From positions 62,001 to 126,000 of the forward strand of contig JAGBTQ010000003.1 in the NCBI GenBank assembly GCA_017631275.1: a stretch of 64,000 bases of DNA, written 5' to 3'. Below, one piece after another: positions 9,943-17,975 of the stretch. Numbering within the stretch: position 1 is the stretch's first letter; each line of letters starts with the position of its first letter. The DNA comes from Alistipes sp. Lineage in GTDB: Bacteria; Bacteroidota; Bacteroidia; Bacteroidales; Rikenellaceae. The notes beneath the pieces are model-generated. The model worked only from the letters and a program-made list of their open reading frames with translations, was not told the DNA's origin and made no database searches. Made by a program: the position numbers and the translations under genes.

Positions 9943-10005
9943 GGCAAGGCAAGTTCTTAAGAGATTGGTTCATGCCTAAGTATTGTTGAACTAACACAGA
10001 AAAGA

Positions 10006-10959
10006 ATGAAAATTATTGGAACAGGATCGGCGCACCCTAAGTGTTCGGTAACAAACGAGATGCTCGAAAAGTTCCTCGAGACAACTGATGAGTGGATTAC
10101 AGAGCGCACAGGTATCAAGGAGCGCCTTGTAATATCGTCGGAGAAGTTGGAGGATATGGCTGTGATAGCTGCCAACAAGGCACTTGAAGATGCTAACCTC
10201 ACAGTGGCTGACATCGACTATATCATCTGCTCGAATGTGGTGAACGAGTATGTTACCCCAGCCCTCAGTTGTATTATCCAGGGCAAGTTGGGTGCAACAT
10301 GTCCTACTCTTGATATTAATGCTGCGTGTGCTGGCTTTATCTTCGCCCTCGACATGGCTGATGATAAGCTCAAGTGCAAGAAGGCGCGCAACATACTTAT
10401 CGTTTGTGCCGAGGAGCCTTCACGCATGGTTAGCTGGCAGAACCGAAGCACATGTGTGCTCTTTGGTGATGGCGTAGGTGCTGCGGTGGTAACCGATGGC
10501 GATGAGCTTAAGGCTATGCGCCTCACAACATCGTCGCTCACCGACGTGCTCTACTACCAGCGCAAGCTCGAGCCAACGCCCTATATCGACAAGGAGGAGA
10601 ACTTCGAGCCTTTGGTGATGAAGGGTCGCGAGGTGTTCAAGCATGCAGTAACAAACTCATGCCGTGATATTCGCAAGGTGCTTGCCGAGGCGAACGTTAA
10701 GGCTGAGGATGTCAAGTACTTTGTGTTGCACCAGGCAAACAAGCGTATCATCGACTCGATACGCAACTTCCTTGGTGTTGACGAGGAGCGCGTGCCACAC
10801 AACGTTGAGCGCTATGGCAACATCTCGTCGGCAGCACTTCCTGCTCTTCTCGACGAGCTTAACCGTGGCGGCAAGCTTCAGAAGGGCGACAAACTTGTAT
10901 TTAGTGCCTTTGGTGCGGGCTTCACAACAGGAGCTTGTGTCATCGAGTGGGCAAAATAA
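10006..10959 (+). CDS. fabH: 3-oxoacyl-ACP synthase III (FabH)
   Basis: FabH condenses acetyl-CoA (or a branched starter acyl-CoA) with malonyl-ACP to start fatty-acid synthesis. The 317-residue protein has the thiolase fold and the Cys-His-Asn triad: Cys 108 in NAACAGF, His 242 in LHQANKRI and Asn 272 in RYGNISSAA. The start ATGAAAATT gives the usual N-terminus with TGSAHP. It leads the row fabH-fabF-fabG with 27-base gaps, so the three form one operon. The rpmF gene often found before fabH is absent here, as are acpP and fabD. Confidence 0.95.
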   Translation: MKIIGTGSAHPKCSVTNEMLEKFLETTDEWITERTGIKERLVISSEKLEDMAVIAANKALEDANLTVADIDYIICSNVVNEYVTPALSCIIQGKLGATCPTLDINAACAGFIFALDMADDKLKCKKARNILIVCAEEPSRMVSWQNRSTCVLFGDGVGAAVVTDGDELKAMRLTTSSLTDVLYYQRKLEPTPYIDKEENFEPLVMKGREVFKHAVTNSCRDIRKVLAEANVKAEDVKYFVLHQANKRIIDSIRNFLGVDEERVPHNVERYGNISSAALPALLDELNRGGKLQKGDKLVFSAFGAGFTTGACVIEWAK

Positions 10960-10986
10960 TTAGGGTATTAATTTTTTACGAAAATA

Positions 10987-12240
10987 ATGGAACAGAGAGT
11001 AGTTATTACTGGTATTGGTGCAATCACCCCAGTAGGAAACCACGCTGAGGAGATGTGGAAGAACCTCGTAGATGGTAAGTGTGGTATCGACTTTATCCAG
11101 GGCTTAGACGAGTATAACCTTCCTGTTAAGGTTGCTGGTCAGATCAAGAATTTCGATCAGTCGGAGTATGAGCTAAACGCCGGTTTGGCACGTCGTAGCG
11201 ACAAGTTCTGTGTATATGCTATGGCTGCTGCCTCAGATGCAATGAAGGATAGTGGCTTGGTTAGTGGCGAGAATATTGCTCCTGAGCGTCTAGGTGTATA
11301 TATTGGCTCAGGTATCGGTGGCATGGATACCTTTGTAAATCAGACTAAGGTGTTGTTGGAGGAGGGCGTAGGCCGTATCTCTCCATTCTTTGTGCCTATG
11401 ATGATCTCGAACATCGCTTCGGGTAATGTGGCTATCTCGCACAATGCTCAGGGCGTATGTCTTCCTGTTGTTACTGCTTGTGCTACAGGTACTCACGCTG
11501 CGGGCGAGGCTTACCGCGCTATCAAGCATGGCTATGCTGATGCTATCATCTGCGGTGGTGCTGAGGCTTCGGTACACCCATTGGCTATCGGCGGCTTTGC
11601 TAATAGCAAGGCGTTGTCACGCTCGGAGGATCCTCTCCAGGCGTCGTTGCCATTCTCGGCTGACCGTCACGGCTTCGTTATCGCTGAGGGTGCTGGTATG
11701 ATGATCTTCGAGTCGTTGGAGAGCGCACAGAAGCGTGGTGCTAAGATCTATGCTGAGGTTGTGGGCTATGGTAATAGCTGCGATGCTCACCACTTCACTG
11801 CTCCACGTCCCGACGGTGTTCCTGCGTCACGTGCTATCAAGCAGGCCTTGGACGAGGCTCAGTTCGACGCTGAGAAGGATCTTCTATATATCAACGCACA
11901 CGGTACAGGTACTCCACTCAACGACGCTGCCGAGACTAAGGCTATCAAGCTCGCTATGGGCGAGGAGGCAGCAAAGAGGGCTATGATCACCTCTACTAAG
12001 TCGATAACAGGTCACATGCTCGGTGCTACAGGTGCTGTTGAGCTTATTGCCTCAGCCTTGTCGCTACACCACGGTGTTGTAACGCCAACCATTGGTCTTA
12101 CAAACCCAGACCCTGAGTGCGACCTCGACTACACACCACTTAAGGCTCGCAAGGCCGACCTTACGGTAGCCATCTCAAACTCTTTGGGCTTTGGCGGCCA
12201 CAACGCCTGCGTGGCACTTCGCAAGTGGGAGAATAAATAG
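10987..12240 (+). CDS. fabF: 3-oxoacyl-ACP synthase II (FabF)
   Basis: FabF elongates acyl-ACP with malonyl-ACP in the fatty-acid cycle. The protein has 417 residues, the usual length. The catalytic Cys 165 lies in VTACATGTH, and the two histidines sit in INAHGTGT and TGHMLGATGA. It lies 27 bases after fabH and 27 before fabG. A FabB role cannot be excluded from sequence alone, but the length and motifs fit FabF best. Confidence 0.96.
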   Translation: MEQRVVITGIGAITPVGNHAEEMWKNLVDGKCGIDFIQGLDEYNLPVKVAGQIKNFDQSEYELNAGLARRSDKFCVYAMAAASDAMKDSGLVSGENIAPERLGVYIGSGIGGMDTFVNQTKVLLEEGVGRISPFFVPMMISNIASGNVAISHNAQGVCLPVVTACATGTHAAGEAYRAIKHGYADAIICGGAEASVHPLAIGGFANSKALSRSEDPLQASLPFSADRHGFVIAEGAGMMIFESLESAQKRGAKIYAEVVGYGNSCDAHHFTAPRPDGVPASRAIKQALDEAQFDAEKDLLYINAHGTGTPLNDAAETKAIKLAMGEEAAKRAMITSTKSITGHMLGATGAVELIASALSLHHGVVTPTIGLTNPDPECDLDYTPLKARKADLTVAISNSLGFGGHNACVALRKWENK

Positions 12241-12267
12241 TAGAACGCAAAAAGTAAAATTCAGAAT

Positions 12268-13014
12268 ATGAAACTTCTTGAAGGAAAGGTAGCACTCGTA
12301 ACAGGTGCTGGACGTGGCATTGGCAAGGCTATCGCTTTGCGCTATGCCGAGGAGGGTGCTCACGTTGCATTCACCGATTTGGCTATTAACGAGGCTGTCG
12401 AGGAGACAGTGAAGGAGATTGAGGCTCTCGGCGTTAAGGCTAAGGCCTATGCCTCAAATGCCGCTAATTTCGACGAGACACACGAGGTTGTTAAGCAGGT
12501 TGTCGAGGACTTCGGTCGTATCGACGTGTTGGTAAACAACGCAGGTATCACCAAGGACGGCCTTATGATGCGTATGTCGGAGGCTCAGTGGGACGCTGTT
12601 ATCAACGTAAACCTTAAGTCGGCATTCAACTTTATCCACGCCGTGACTCCAGTTATGGCTAAGCAGCGCTCAGGCTCAATTATCAACATGTCATCAGTTG
12701 TAGGTGTTTCGGGCAACGCTGGTCAGTGCAACTACTCGGCATCTAAGGCCGGTATGATTGGCTTGGCTAAGTCTATCGCTAAGGAGATGGGCCCTCGTGG
12801 CATCCGTGCAAACTGCATCGCTCCAGGCTTCATCGTAACAGAGATGACCAACCAGCTATCGCAGGAGGTTAAGGATCAGTGGGCAGCACAGATTCCACTA
12901 CGCCGTGGCGGTACTCCTGAGGATGTTGCAAACGTTGCAGTATTCTTGGGTTCAGACCTTTCGTCATACGTTAGTGGACAGGTTATCCATTGCTGTGGCG
13001 CCATGAACTGCTAA
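12268..13014 (+). CDS. fabG: 3-oxoacyl-ACP reductase (FabG)
   Basis: FabG is the NADPH-dependent short-chain dehydrogenase that reduces 3-oxoacyl-ACP. The 248-residue protein has the Rossmann motif TGAGRGIG near residue 11, NNAG, and the catalytic Ser 143, Tyr 156 and Lys 160 (NYSASK). The C-terminus ends CCGAMNC in place of the more common GGM-type ending. The TAA stop merges with the first bases of a palindromic repeat element that probably ends the transcript. Confidence 0.95.
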   Translation: MKLLEGKVALVTGAGRGIGKAIALRYAEEGAHVAFTDLAINEAVEETVKEIEALGVKAKAYASNAANFDETHEVVKQVVEDFGRIDVLVNNAGITKDGLMMRMSEAQWDAVINVNLKSAFNFIHAVTPVMAKQRSGSIINMSSVVGVSGNAGQCNYSASKAGMIGLAKSIAKEMGPRGIRANCIAPGFIVTEMTNQLSQEVKDQWAAQIPLRRGGTPEDVANVAVFLGSDLSSYVSGQVIHCCGAMNC

Positions 13015-13143
13015 TTTGTTGTGATAAGGGGTCATTCTCGGCCCATCGCTAAAAGTAAGACCCCTCGGGCTGTACTTCTTGTACTATCCCGAGGGGTCTT
13101 CTTTTGCGATAGACCAAGCCTAACCCCTTCTAACAACAAATTT
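13013..13143 (+). repeat. Type 1 palindromic intergenic element (copy A)
   Basis: This is an imperfect palindrome of about 131 bp. The outer arms are AATTTGTTG at 13013-13021 and CAACAAATT near 13133-13141, with GATAAGGGGT against ACCCCTTCTA just inside. The core is a strong hairpin: AAGACCCCTCGGG (from 13057) pairs with CCCGAGGGGTCTT (to 13100), followed by CTTTT, which looks like a rho-independent terminator. Near-identical copies lie at 26330 and, inverted, at 39387. Where the end sequence changes (TTTGTTG to TTTCTTG) the other arm changes to match, so the pairing is kept. Confidence 0.9.
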
Positions 13144-13286
13144 ATTTCTCGTGATAAGGGCGCATCTGCGACCTTTCAATCAAAGCCACCAATGGGACGT
13201 ACATCAAGTACTACCCATCAGTGGCTTTTTCATGTCAAGGCCACATCTGCAACCCTTCTAACAAGAAATTATTTCTAGTGATAAGT
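13144..13286 (+). repeat. Type 2 palindromic element plus partial third unit
   Basis: A second palindrome directly follows copy A. Its outer arms, TTTCTCGTGATAAGGG (13145-13160) and CCCTTCTAACAAGAAA (13253-13268), resemble type 1, but the core hairpin differs: AAAGCCACCAATGGG with CCCATCAGTGGCTTTTT (13182-13230), again terminator-like. CATCTGC occurs on both sides of the core as a direct repeat. From 13271 a third left arm (ATTTCTAGTGATAAG) begins and breaks off. A full type 2 copy stands at 44262. Confidence 0.88.
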
Positions 13287-13292
13287 CTTCAC

Positions 13293-13910
13293 CTACTGCT
13301 CGTGTGGGCGGACCTTTAACGATGAGGGTGTCACACCGAAGTGGCGACGGAACGTTGCTATAAAGTGCGATACGTTGACAAAGCCACAGAGCGACGATAG
13401 CTCGGTAATAGATATGTCGGTCTTCGACATAATCTTTGCCGCGAGCATCAGCCTACAACGTAGCAGCCACTTATGTGGCGACTCGTTGAAATGCTGGTTG
13501 AAGCGTCGCTTGAAGGTCGATACCGAGTAGCAACACATAGTTGCCAGCTCCTCAATAGATAGGTTATAGACTATGCCCTGCATGATGGCATTGGTAAAGC
13601 GCTCACGCTCCCTACTGCTTGTGGAAGTCGTGCCTGAGTTCGATTCGACAACAAACAACACCTGCTCGAACGAACCCTCTTTGTTGGTAATGTTCTCCAC
13701 ACTCTCGGTGTGTTTGTCTATGACATAAAGCATGCGCTCAGGAATAACCCTCAATGCTCCATCTTGCCTAAGTTTGCAACTGCCGTTAATTATACAGCCT
13801 ACGGCACTGCTATTGCAGACATCGCGACTTGTCAAGTCGTTGGAATCCACAAACATCTGCTCCATTTTAGTGCGCAACAGAGCCATTTTCTCGATACTAT
13901 AACCACGCAT
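13293..13910 (-). CDS. AraC family transcription regulator
   Basis: This 205-residue protein ends in a two-helix-turn-helix AraC/XylS domain (about residues 105-200), with IEELATMCCYSVSTFKRRF as the first HTH and ITELSSLCGFVNVSHFIATF as the second. The short N-terminal part, about 100 residues with two or three cysteines, has no sensing domain that I recognise. It is convergent with fabG across the repeat cluster. A -7-like TACTTTTG (13940-13933) lies upstream without a clear -33 box. Its target genes cannot be read from the context. Confidence 0.9.
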   Translation of the reverse strand: MRGYSIEKMALLRTKMEQMFVDSNDLTSRDVCNSSAVGCIINGSCKLRQDGALRVIPERMLYVIDKHTESVENITNKEGSFEQVLFVVESNSGTTSTSSRERERFTNAIMQGIVYNLSIEELATMCCYSVSTFKRRFNQHFNESPHKWLLRCRLMLAAKIMSKTDISITELSSLCGFVNVSHFIATFRRHFGVTPSSLKVRPHEQ

Positions 13911-14021
13911 GTTATTTTAAATTATTACAATGCAAAAGTATGAAATATATTGTAACATTTTAATATAATAACGTTCAATTTATAAAAATTAAACCTTTTA
14001 AAACATTAAAGAACACTGCGT

Positions 14022-14065
14022 AATTAAAACAAAGATAGTGCCATGCGTCTGCAAAGCACTATCTT
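14022..14065 (-). terminator. Terminator after the CotH-family gene
   Basis: Perfect 10-bp inverted repeat AAGATAGTGC (14032-14041) / GCACTATCTT (14056-14065). Read on the minus strand it is followed by TTTGTTTTAATT, so it ends the transcript of the CotH gene. The rest of the 280-base gap between the AraC and CotH genes is AT-rich and holds no gene. Confidence 0.75.
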
Positions 14066-14190
14066 ATAGTGAGTTTGGTCTAACCCCAATATTTATCGAG
14101 CACTGTTTTGCCAAATATACTATATATACAATATATTCAAAAATTCTCCTCTATTGCCTCAATAGTGTTATTGGCATAGGTTTTTTAAGC

Positions 14191-15693
14191 CTACTTCGAA
14201 GGTATCGACTTAGCCTTTACCTTGAAGAAGTTCATCGACGAGTTAGCGTCGAGCAGGCGGTAGTCGTACATATTTCCCCAGCCCGCAGGACGATCCTTAA
14301 TCTCGCAATCCTCCTCAGTATCGTTCACAACATAGCTACTAATCATGTTGTGCCAAGCCTTAATACGTTTGATAGATGCCTGATAGTGGAAGAGGTTGTT
14401 GGCGGGGTCGCACAACTCATTAAGCGCCTCAACATATATCGCACGATAGTCGTCATACTTAAGAATCTTGCCGATGAGTGGGTTGCGATTAGTGTCGCCC
14501 CAGTTTAGTGGGTCGTGGCGGCCCGAGTCGCTCTGCACACCGCAGTTGTTCGACGTGCCGAGGGTGTTGTCGTAGTCGAACGGTATGAAGAAGAATTTGT
14601 AGTTATCCTTATCCGACGAGTTGAAATATATGTAGTAGTTGTTCGAGTTGTTCCAATAGTCGTCCCACATGCCCACAACAACATTTGCGGCATAGGTGCG
14701 TAGCAGTAGTCGCACGTCGCACACCTTGGCAATCCAGTCGTGGAACTCCTGACCGTTGAGGCGTGTCAGGTTTTTCGAGAACTCAAAGAGCTGCGCCTTA
14801 GCTGTGTCGAAGTTCTCGAGATTTGTTTTGAGCTCATACTGGTAGTTTGCACCCGAGCCGTCGTCGGCATGTACCGAGGCGCTCTTTATGTCGTTGTAGT
14901 TGAGCGAAGCGCCAAACCTACACTTCCATAGGTTGTGCTCGTGGTCGCCAAAGAGCTCCTTACGCTTCTTAACGTACTTGTCGTCGATGGCCTCAATCAT
15001 CTCATATACGCCGTAGTATGCTGGCTTGCTGTCGCCCTCAACATGTATCCATAGGCGGCAGTAGGAGCTATATGCCGATGTCCATATGCCGAAACGTCTA
15101 AATAGGTCGTAGCAGTATAGCTCACGGCAGTATGCTCTATCGTCCTTATGCCACTTTAGGTGGAGCTTACGCACGTTGTGCAGCTCGTGGGCGTCGTCCT
15201 TCTGATACTTGCGTAGGTTGAGCATAAAGTGGCAGTGGTGCCAATCGGCATTGTCGCGCTTGTGCTTCTCGCCACCATTACCCTCGGGGCGACGACGCGA
15301 GGTGTTGCCACGTAGGCGTAGGCCTGCATCTGTGAAGTTGTGGGTCTCGCCCTTCGACTTAAACTCAGCGTCGCAATGAATATAGTGGCTGGTGTTGCTA
15401 TCACGGTCGTACTCTTGTAGCAGCTCGTTCCACTGCGCCTCGCTTACGGTGATGTGTATCTGTGGCAAGACATTCATGTCGAATACCCAATCTAGCTCGC
15501 CCTCAGCCCATGAGGTGTTAGGGTAGTCGCCAATTGAGGGTGTGTTGCCACCAGTATTCTCGTTGCCGTCGTCATTGCCATCATCTGTGCCCTGACTTGG
15601 TGGAAATGGTAGGTCGATCTCGAAGCCCTCGCATGCCGAGAAGCCGAGGAGTGTGACCAACGCTACTGCTACAATATATATAAGCCTCTTCAT
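14191..15693 (-). CDS. CotH kinase family lipoprotein
   Basis: This 500-residue exported protein has a lipoprotein signal (TLLGFSAC) followed by a Pro/Gly/Asn-rich linker (about 25-60) and a CotH-type domain. Features of that domain seen here are the start with LPQIHITVSEAQWNELL, GLRLRGNTSRR, a Lys/His-rich HLKWHKDD segment and FIPFDYDNTLG. CotH proteins of Bacillus are atypical spore-coat kinases. In Bacteroidetes the family is common as surface lipoproteins of unknown substrate. The MscS-family gene lies 19 bases upstream, so the two may be co-transcribed. Confidence 0.85.
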   Translation of the reverse strand: MKRLIYIVAVALVTLLGFSACEGFEIDLPFPPSQGTDDGNDDGNENTGGNTPSIGDYPNTSWAEGELDWVFDMNVLPQIHITVSEAQWNELLQEYDRDSNTSHYIHCDAEFKSKGETHNFTDAGLRLRGNTSRRRPEGNGGEKHKRDNADWHHCHFMLNLRKYQKDDAHELHNVRKLHLKWHKDDRAYCRELYCYDLFRRFGIWTSAYSSYCRLWIHVEGDSKPAYYGVYEMIEAIDDKYVKKRKELFGDHEHNLWKCRFGASLNYNDIKSASVHADDGSGANYQYELKTNLENFDTAKAQLFEFSKNLTRLNGQEFHDWIAKVCDVRLLLRTYAANVVVGMWDDYWNNSNNYYIYFNSSDKDNYKFFFIPFDYDNTLGTSNNCGVQSDSGRHDPLNWGDTNRNPLIGKILKYDDYRAIYVEALNELCDPANNLFHYQASIKRIKAWHNMISSYVVNDTEEDCEIKDRPAGWGNMYDYRLLDANSSMNFFKVKAKSIPSK

Positions 15694-15712
15694 GTGTAGA
15701 TATTTTCGTCGT

Positions 15713-16942
15713 TTATGATTTTCTTATGTCGAGTCCCGACGGTGCCTGATATATGCGCAACTTGAATATTGGCGCAAGGGCTACTATATATGATATAATC
15801 TCCGCCTGCAGATGCTCGTATGGTATCCAATTTACGTTTGCCGAGAAGCAGTATATCTCGATAGGCAAGCCCCACTCTGTTGGCTGCAGCTGGCGCACCA
15901 TAGATATCATCTTCGAGTTTGTGCGTGGGTGGCGTGCAATGTAGCCATTCACACTACGCATAAACAGGTCGAGGTTGGTGAGTGTTGCTCCCTCTGCCGA
16001 CTTTAGCTCTACGCCCTCTAACGCCCTCTTGGCAAGCTCGTTCTGGGTGATTGTGTCGAGAAACTCGGGTGTTGCAAACTCCACACTCGTAACGTCGATA
16101 TTTAGCGAGCGCTTGATACGCCTACCTCCTGTCTCGAACATCGCCTGCCAGTTGTCGAAGGGCTCGTTGATAAGCAGGTAGGGAGGAATTGTTTGCAGTG
16201 TGTTGTCCCAGCCACGAATCTTGATTGTTGTGAGCGCCACCTCCTCGACGATGCCATCCACACCATGCTTAGGCATAGATATCCAGTCGCCCACCTTGAG
16301 CATCTTGTTGAGCGAGAGCTGAATGCCCGCCACAAAGCCGAGGATAGAGTTCTGGAATATCAACATGAGTACGGCTGCCGAGGCACCAAGTCCGGTGAGG
16401 AGCATCACGGGCGACTTGTCGATGATTATCGCCACAATAAGAATTGTGGCAATCATTATTATTATCACCTGTCCTGTCTGCATAAGACCCTTTATTGGTC
16501 TGCCATGCAGGGCGGGACGTGTGTCGGCAATGGCAAATGCCATGCGTATTATGGCGTTGAAGAATCGCACAAAGGCAATGACGATATATACCTCAACTAT
16601 GCGATTTATGATTGTTGCAATGAGGGTTGGCGACTCCTCGGTGGGGAGCGCTAAGGGAAGAAGGGCATAGATGGTTATGGGCACCACTATGCTACACATG
16701 CGCACGAGCACCTTGTGGTCGAAGAGCATGTCGTCCCACTTGGCGCTTGTTCGTGTCACAATCTTACGCACAAGGCGTAGCACCACCTGGCGTAGCACAA
16801 AGTCGACGGCAAGCGCAAGGAGTATGATGCTGAGTAGCACCACCCACTCGTCGATGATGTTGGCAATATGTGTCGAACACCCCCACTTTGTAAGTGTTGT
16901 GTTAATCCACTCAATCATGCTATTTTCGCCCTGCTCCAACAT
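15713..16942 (-). CDS. MscS family mechanosensitive channel
   Basis: This is a small-conductance mechanosensitive channel-like protein, 409 residues. About five hydrophobic segments fill residues 25-190. The pore-lining region includes TGLGASAAVLMLIFQNSILG, followed by the Sm-like beta domain (VGDWISMPKHGVDGIVEEV, about 215-235). The C-terminal part forms the cytoplasmic vestibule. It would release solutes on osmotic down-shock. It lies upstream of the CotH gene on the same strand with a 19-base gap. Confidence 0.9.
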   Translation of the reverse strand: MLEQGENSMIEWINTTLTKWGCSTHIANIIDEWVVLLSIILLALAVDFVLRQVVLRLVRKIVTRTSAKWDDMLFDHKVLVRMCSIVVPITIYALLPLALPTEESPTLIATIINRIVEVYIVIAFVRFFNAIIRMAFAIADTRPALHGRPIKGLMQTGQVIIIMIATILIVAIIIDKSPVMLLTGLGASAAVLMLIFQNSILGFVAGIQLSLNKMLKVGDWISMPKHGVDGIVEEVALTTIKIRGWDNTLQTIPPYLLINEPFDNWQAMFETGGRRIKRSLNIDVTSVEFATPEFLDTITQNELAKRALEGVELKSAEGATLTNLDLFMRSVNGYIARHPRTNSKMISMVRQLQPTEWGLPIEIYCFSANVNWIPYEHLQAEIISYIVALAPIFKLRIYQAPSGLDIRKS

Positions 16943-17021
16943 AATGTCTATTGCTTAAATTTTGTTAAACACGCATTTAAAGGCGAAAGTTAGCAAAAAT
17001 TGTGGAATTAACCGCACCGCC

Positions 17022-17062
17022 AAACAAAAATTCTCGCCACCCACAGCCGAGTAGCGAGAATT
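17022..17062 (-). terminator. Terminator after the first WG-repeat gene
   Basis: Nine-bp inverted repeat AATTCTCGC (17029-17037) / GCGAGAATT (17054-17062). On the minus strand the stem is followed by TTTTGTTTGG, fitting a rho-independent terminator. Confidence 0.75.
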
Positions 17063-17114
17063 GATGTGTTTAGATGTATATTGTTGGAGTAGAGATTGTG
17101 GTTATTTTGTTTTG

Positions 17115-17951
17115 CTACCATTTTGTTTTGCTACCATCGCGGAAAATAACATCAGCAATAACATTTCCATTATTGGGGTTAAGATTGGACTTTTGTATAG
17201 CAATGCCAGACCATCTTCCTGATGATGAGTCATTTGTTGTTCTAATAATTTCATATTGTGCAGTAACAACAAACTGCCCCGACTTATTAATAATGCCCCA
17301 CTTATTGTTTGTCTTTACTCGTGCCAAGCCATTATACTCATTCTCGCCAAAAGGACAAGCCTCCTGATATTGTGCCGAGATTACAAACTTGCCGGAGGTG
17401 TTGATATATCCCCACTTGTTATTTATCTTAACGGCAGCCATGCCCTCTGCAAAGTCGGTAGCCTCCTCAAACTGAGCAGCAATGACCATCTCGCCCTTAG
17501 CATTTACATAGCCATAGACCAAGCCATCCTTAACCAATGCTAAGCCATCTTTGATGTCACCTCTAATCTCATACTTAGGCTTCGACTCCTCAGCGGGCGC
17601 TGGTGTTGTTGGCTCAGTTGCTGATGTCTCTTTCTCCTCCTTGGTAGCTATTGCTGCTGTTGCCGACACCAACTCGTCAATCTTGGCGGTTAGCGCCACT
17701 ACCTGCTCAGAGTTCGATTTGTAGGCATTCTCCAAGTTCTCGTATGCTGCAACCATAGTCTGAAGTTGCTCAGCAAGTACCTTGTTGCTCTCAGCCACGG
17801 TTGTAAGCTCATCTATTTTGTTCTGTAGCTCAACCTCACGATCCTTGAGGGCGTTAATCTCATCGGTTAGTGCCAATACCTCCTTCTTCTGTGCTGAGGC
17901 ACTGCCTATTGTGGCACACACGAGCACCACAAAAATAAAGAGTCGTTTCAT
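17115..17951 (-). CDS. Exported coiled-coil and WG-repeat protein
   Basis: The 278-residue protein has a signal peptide ending at about residue 20 (GSASAQ), a heptad-rich coiled coil from about 22 to 100, a Thr/Pro/Glu linker, and three to four WG repeats from about 125 to 245 (YGYVNAKGEMVI, WGYINTSGKFVI, WGIINKSGQFVV). WG repeats form beta-structured binding modules, with no enzymatic activity implied. Its function is unknown. It begins 24 bases after the dxs stop, so it may be read through from dxs. A paralogue with the same domain order lies at 40733-41638. Confidence 0.85.
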   Translation of the reverse strand: MKRLFIFVVLVCATIGSASAQKKEVLALTDEINALKDREVELQNKIDELTTVAESNKVLAEQLQTMVAAYENLENAYKSNSEQVVALTAKIDELVSATAAIATKEEKETSATEPTTPAPAEESKPKYEIRGDIKDGLALVKDGLVYGYVNAKGEMVIAAQFEEATDFAEGMAAVKINNKWGYINTSGKFVISAQYQEACPFGENEYNGLARVKTNNKWGIINKSGQFVVTAQYEIIRTTNDSSSGRWSGIAIQKSNLNPNNGNVIADVIFRDGSKTKW

Positions 17952-17975
17952 AATGTGTTAGGTTATGTAGTATGA

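Noticed and set aside
13021-13278. 85-codon open frame downstream of fabG
   Set aside because: It lies entirely in the two palindromic elements and is explained by them.
13013-13286. Insertion sequence or integron remnant
   Set aside because: No transposase frame and no target-site duplication is visible. The palindromes could be a non-autonomous element, but an IS call is not supported.
14038-14508. 156-codon plus-strand frame opposite the CotH gene
   Set aside because: It begins inside the terminator hairpin and is antisense to a clear lipoprotein gene. Its composition is that of a shadow frame.
17029-17062. Regulatory hairpin for the MscS gene
   Set aside because: It fits better as a minus-strand terminator of the WG-repeat gene, with a T run on the correct side.
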